Of a DNA stretch of 18,145 nucleotides, positions 15,319-18,145 are shown one piece after another. Numbering within the stretch: position 1 is the first letter of the stretch; each line of letters opens with the position of its first letter. The stretch is from Terriglobia bacterium (GTDB taxonomy: Bacteria > Acidobacteriota > Terriglobia > UBA7540): positions 1 through 18,145 of the forward strand of contig JASHSC010000495.1 of NCBI GenBank assembly GCA_030036915.1. The letters are read 5' to 3'. Below the pieces are notes generated by a model that saw nothing but the letters and a program-made list of their open reading frames with translations, searched no databases and had not been told where the DNA came from. Position numbers and translations under genes: made by a program.

Positions 15319-15360
15319 GGAGCTGAGGCTTATGTCCCAAATGCCCTTCTCGCGACCGGA

Positions 15361-16653
15361 ATGTGTCTGGTTGACACGCCGGGTTTAGGATCGGTGTGGC
15401 AAGGCAATACAGCAGCAACACAAGCTTTCATTCCGCATATTGACGCGGCTTTAGTTGTTGTTGGTGCGGACCCACCACTCGCGGGAGAGGAACTTGCGAT
15501 GGTCGAGGCAGTAGGCCGGCAGGTCCGGAACCTGATCGTCGTGCTAAATAAGGCGGATCGCACGACCGACGCGGAGAAGGCAGCCGCCGTTGAGTTTACA
15601 CAAAGAGTTCTTGAAAAACGGTTGGGTCGAACGGTGGGAGCTATCTTTGAGATCAGCGCGTCGGAACGCCTTCTAAATCATGGGCCTCAGCGTGACTGGG
15701 GCAAGCTTCTAAATGCGTTGGAGCGGCTTGTTCAGGAGTCTGGGCGTCAGATCATTCACGCTGCGTATGAACGGGGCATATTGCGGCTGAGCGAGCAGTT
15801 GCTTGCGATCGTTACGGAGGAGCGCGAAGCGCTTACGCGACCTATTGAGGAGTCCGAGCGGAGGATCTCCGTGATGAAGGCAACGATTTCGGATGCGGAT
15901 CGTTCGATCAGAGAGATCGAGTTCCTCTGGATGGCTGAACAACGTCACCTCTCCGACCTGTTTGTCAGCAGGCATAAAGGGTTCGTTGCCTCGAGCTGGC
16001 CAGCGATAGAAGACGAGTTCAATCAGGCTATAAACAGCGTCAAGGAGAGGTTTGGGCCAGCGTATCGACGGAGCACCATGGGGGCGGCCCAGAAAATAGT
16101 AGAACTGCATGTAGTTCCCTGGCTGGAGATCGAGCAGCAGGAAGGCGAGGCGGAATACCGCCGTGCCGCAGGTCGGTTCGTCCAAATGGCGAACGAATTT
16201 CTTAAGAATCTTTCCCAAGCGGGTATTCCTGAATTGGCACGCCTGCCTCATGCCCTGGACCCAGAGACAGGCTTTCGAAAACGCTCGGAGTTCCAGTTTC
16301 GGGATATGATCGGGATCGCAGCGCCTGCGTCCCCGATACGCTGGTTGGCGGACTTATTTCTCGGTCTGGCAGGCCTCCGAGGTGTCATTGAAAAGGACGC
16401 GCGCGAGTTTCTGAGCCAGCTTCTTGAAGTAAACTGCTCTCGTGTGCAGAATGACGTTCTTAACCGCATTCAGGAGAGTCGCAGCCGCCTGGAGGTGGAG
16501 GTCCGAAGGCTGCTGCGTGAAATCAGCCGGGTTGCGGAAGAGGCACTAACCCATGCGCGAGAGGCTCGCGCATCTGGATCCGCAGCGGTGGCAGCAGCAC
16601 TCAGTCGCCTTGAAAATTTAGAAATAGAGGTCACAAGCTTGCTCGCCCAATAA
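15361..16653 (+). CDS. Dynamin-like GTPase, C-terminal part, same frame as upstream part
   Basis: The continuation of the gene interrupted at 15316. It holds the G3 motif DTPGLGS, the G4 motif VLNKADRTT, and the G5-like EISASERLLN, then about 300 residues that are mainly helical and rich in Glu and Arg (EESERRISVMKATISDADRS and on), ending with a coiled-coil-like tail. That helical part should form the stalk/assembly region, with a hydrophobic segment (IGIAAPASPIRWLADLFLGL) that could touch membrane. ATG 15361 lies inside the GTPase domain and has no convincing ribosome-binding site, so it is not a natural start. With the TGA read through, the whole protein would be 616 residues, normal for the family. 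Either a recent nonsense mutation, a sequencing error or readthrough explains the split. Confidence 0.8.
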   Translation: MCLVDTPGLGSVWQGNTAATQAFIPHIDAALVVVGADPPLAGEELAMVEAVGRQVRNLIVVLNKADRTTDAEKAAAVEFTQRVLEKRLGRTVGAIFEISASERLLNHGPQRDWGKLLNALERLVQESGRQIIHAAYERGILRLSEQLLAIVTEEREALTRPIEESERRISVMKATISDADRSIREIEFLWMAEQRHLSDLFVSRHKGFVASSWPAIEDEFNQAINSVKERFGPAYRRSTMGAAQKIVELHVVPWLEIEQQEGEAEYRRAAGRFVQMANEFLKNLSQAGIPELARLPHALDPETGFRKRSEFQFRDMIGIAAPASPIRWLADLFLGLAGLRGVIEKDAREFLSQLLEVNCSRVQNDVLNRIQESRSRLEVEVRRLLREISRVAEEALTHAREARASGSAAVAAALSRLENLEIEVTSLLAQ

Positions 16654-16944
16654 CATCCTTTCGACCTTTTCAGACAACATTGGCGCGCTCAGATCACTAT
16701 ATTTTAAGGATTGCCCCAGATTCAGAGATCCGTCAGAATGAAATTCGGGAAACCCCTGCAAAAACGGCGACTGCTGCGAAAGAATTCAAAGGTTCAGACG
16801 CTGAACACTTGGCTCCGCGTGAGTCGCTAACTTGGTTGACTAGAGCATGACCTCAGAGTCTGGACACCGGCCGACTAATCTGCCGGGCTGATGGGTCCGA
16901 AGCTGTGAAGAGGGGGCACAAAATTATGAGGGAGGTGGAGTCAT
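16654..16944. other. Intergenic stretch before crcB with one small hairpin, no riboswitch seen
   Basis: I looked here for a fourth fluoride aptamer and found none: the GATGG...CTCC blocks of the other three are absent. A short perfect hairpin, GTTCAG/CTGAAC around ACG (16792-16806), has no T-run. No gene is supportable in this stretch. crcB therefore relies on a promoter I cannot identify or on readthrough from riboswitch 3. Confidence 0.4.
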
Positions 16945-17316
16945 TTGCGGTATTTGATCGTATTCACAGGGGGTGGCATTGGAGCAGTGACACGCTACAT
17001 CGTGGGAGCGCTGATTATGGCACGCTATGGAGGCCTTTTTCCTCTCGGCACCCTCTTTATCAATGTCAGCGGTTCATTCTTGATCGGCCTGCTTATGACA
17101 CTGCTAACAGAAACGTGGCATCTTGATCCGTACTGGCGCTTAGCTTTGGTAGTGGGATTTCTTGGTGGGTACACAACCTTTTCGAGCTTCGAATACGAAT
17201 CGTACCGGGCGGTGCGCGATGGCGGACAATGGCTCGGACTTTTGAACATCGTGGGAAGCGTTTTTCTCGGATATCTGGCCGTGTGGAGTGGCTCTTTCAT
17301 TGCAGGTCATCGCTAG
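16945..17316 (+). CDS. crcB: Fluoride ion channel/exporter CrcB (Fluc)
   Basis: A 123-residue protein with four membrane helices, the size of a standard Fluc monomer, which works as a dual-topology dimer that lets fluoride leave the cytoplasm. Signature segments are GGGIGAVTRYIVG, PLGTLFINVSGSFLIGL (with the conserved Asn), GFLGGYTTFSSFEYES (the TTFSSF phenylalanine box that lines the pores), and NIVGSVFLGYLAV. Translation starts at TTG 16945, behind GGAGG (16931-16935) at good spacing. The DUF190 gene follows after 22 bases. Unlike typical crcB genes it has no riboswitch of its own within view, although three fluoride riboswitches lie 3-13 kb upstream. Confidence 0.93.
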   Translation: MRYLIVFTGGGIGAVTRYIVGALIMARYGGLFPLGTLFINVSGSFLIGLLMTLLTETWHLDPYWRLALVVGFLGGYTTFSSFEYESYRAVRDGGQWLGLLNIVGSVFLGYLAVWSGSFIAGHR

Positions 17317-17338
17317 CATTTAAGAATTGGGAGGACGG

Positions 17339-18070
17339 ATGTTATCCAAAGGCCCCGCGCGGAAGGTCTGTATATATGTGAACGAAGATACACGCCACGA
17401 ACTGGTTCCTTTATACCAGGCAATCCTTACTTACCTACTGCATAAGGGCGTGTCAGGCGCCACGGCGTTTAGCGCGATGGCGGGTTTTGGCGCACACAAA
17501 TTCATGCACACAGCTGGGGTCGAATTGCTCAGTGAACATTTGCCAATTCTGATCGAGTTTACGGAATCACCTGAAAAAGTTGAAGAGTTGATGCCGACGT
17601 TATATGAACTCGTGACCGATGGTGTGATCGAAATTCAAGACACCAATGTCGTTAAGGTCGCGAGGCAGGGAAAGAAACCTGATCCCAAATTACCCCATGA
17701 TCGAAAGAGCGGGAAGGCCAAACTTCTCCGTATCTATTTAGGTGAGGCGGACAAGTGGCACGAACAGCCACTTTACGACGCCATCGTGAAGCGATTGCAC
17801 ATGATGGATATATCGGGAGCCACAGTCTACCGAGGTATCCTCGGATATGGAGCGAAAGGCCACACGCACAAGGAGAAACGTTTTCACCATTCGCACGACC
17901 TTCCGGTCATGATTGCCGTCATCGATAGCGAAGAAAAGATAAGCAAGGGCGCAGAGGCCATTGAGGAAATGGTCGAAGACGCACTAATTGTCGTTTCGGA
18001 CGTGGAGTTCACCCGATTGGTCAGAGGTCAGCCTCATGGAGGTACAGATGTCAGCCTACCAACCGGCTAA
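17339..18070 (+). CDS. Tandem DUF190 (PII-like) protein
   Basis: A 243-residue soluble protein built of two DUF190 domains, at about residues 8-105 (VCIYVNEDTRHELVPLYQAI, SGATAFSAMAGFGAHKFMHT) and 125-230 (LLRIYLGEADKWHEQPLYDA, SGATVYRGILGYGAKGHTHK). DUF190 has a PII-like trimeric fold and very often lies next to crcB, so a regulatory or partner role in fluoride export is likely, but its ligand is unknown. ATG 17339 is chosen because GGGAGG (17329-17334) precedes it; a TTG at 17327 lies ahead of the site. The last 23 bases overlap the next DUF190 start, indicating coupling. The two domains are clearly diverged, so the duplication is old. Confidence 0.88.
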   Translation: MLSKGPARKVCIYVNEDTRHELVPLYQAILTYLLHKGVSGATAFSAMAGFGAHKFMHTAGVELLSEHLPILIEFTESPEKVEELMPTLYELVTDGVIEIQDTNVVKVARQGKKPDPKLPHDRKSGKAKLLRIYLGEADKWHEQPLYDAIVKRLHMMDISGATVYRGILGYGAKGHTHKEKRFHHSHDLPVMIAVIDSEEKISKGAEAIEEMVEDALIVVSDVEFTRLVRGQPHGGTDVSLPTG

Positions 18071-18145
18071 ATTGATGCGCCTGCATTTTTCAGAGCACCA
18101 TCGATACAAAGGCAAGCTGCTTTACGAAGCCATCGTCGAAAAGTG
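18048..18145 (+). CDS. Further DUF190-type protein, cut by right edge
   Basis: ATG 18048 follows GGAGG (18038-18042) and opens a frame to the window end. The 32 visible residues read MSAYQPAKLMRLHFSEHHRY, then KGKLLYEAIVEK. This matches the start of the two preceding DUF190 domains (LLRIYLGEADKW...PLYDAIVKR), so it is a third copy. It overlaps the end of the tandem-domain gene by 23 bases in another frame, indicating translational coupling. The rest lies outside the window. Confidence 0.75.
   Translation, partial: MSAYQPAKLMRLHFSEHHRYKGKLLYEAIVEK

Noticed and set aside
16850..16910. Possible fourth fluoride aptamer before crcB (GGGCTGATGGGTCC)
   Set aside because: It has a TGATGG...CC echo but lacks the 5' GGnGATGGnG block and any P1/P3 pairing.
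1..18145. CRISPR array, complete tRNA or rRNA genes, intact insertion sequence
   Set aside because: I looked on both strands and found no regularly spaced repeats, no full cloverleaf and no intact transposase gene.

Overview
The window looks like a chromosomal segment of a moderately GC-rich, free-living bacterium. Acidobacteriota is my best guess (an ECF sigma remnant of the kind common there, RHS-repeat debris, a ROK regulator beside a PIG-L deacetylase), but nothing here proves the phylum.

Positions 1-600: the first 56 codons of a Tat-like PIG-L (LmbE) deacetylase run off the left edge on the minus strand. Its TTGACA promoter (344-372) and a near-perfect palindromic operator (314-338) lie upstream. 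A ROK repressor follows on the plus strand (586-1896). Positions 1900-4100 are a gene graveyard: an RHS/YD-repeat pseudogene with four in-frame stops, two decayed tRNA-like stretches, a frameshifted ECF sigma factor, the C-terminal scrap of an rve-type transposase and one further orphan C-terminus.

Positions 4127 to the right edge form the heart of the window: a fluoride-responsive island. I see three fluoride (crcB-type) riboswitch aptamers at 4170, 12000 and 13731. In each, a downstream hairpin would sequester the 3' strand of aptamer stem P2 (CTCC), which is the layout of a transcriptional ON switch. Riboswitch 1 leads a six-gene operon for a membrane complex related to complex I and group 4 hydrogenases. 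Its large subunit has lost all four [NiFe]-site cysteines, so it belongs with the energy-converting hydrogenase-related (Ehr) complexes and is not a hydrogenase. Riboswitch 2 leads a cyclopropane-fatty-acid synthase. Riboswitch 3 leads a metallophosphoesterase and a dynamin-like GTPase whose frame is broken by one in-frame TGA. The cluster ends with the fluoride channel CrcB and DUF190 (PII-like) proteins: one with two tandem domains, then another running off the right edge.

Taken together, CrcB would export fluoride, while the ion-translocating Ehr-like complex, lipid cyclopropanation and the dynamin-like protein would adjust membrane energetics and integrity when HF crosses the membrane. 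The riboswitches and protein families are read from sequence; the joint physiological role is inference.
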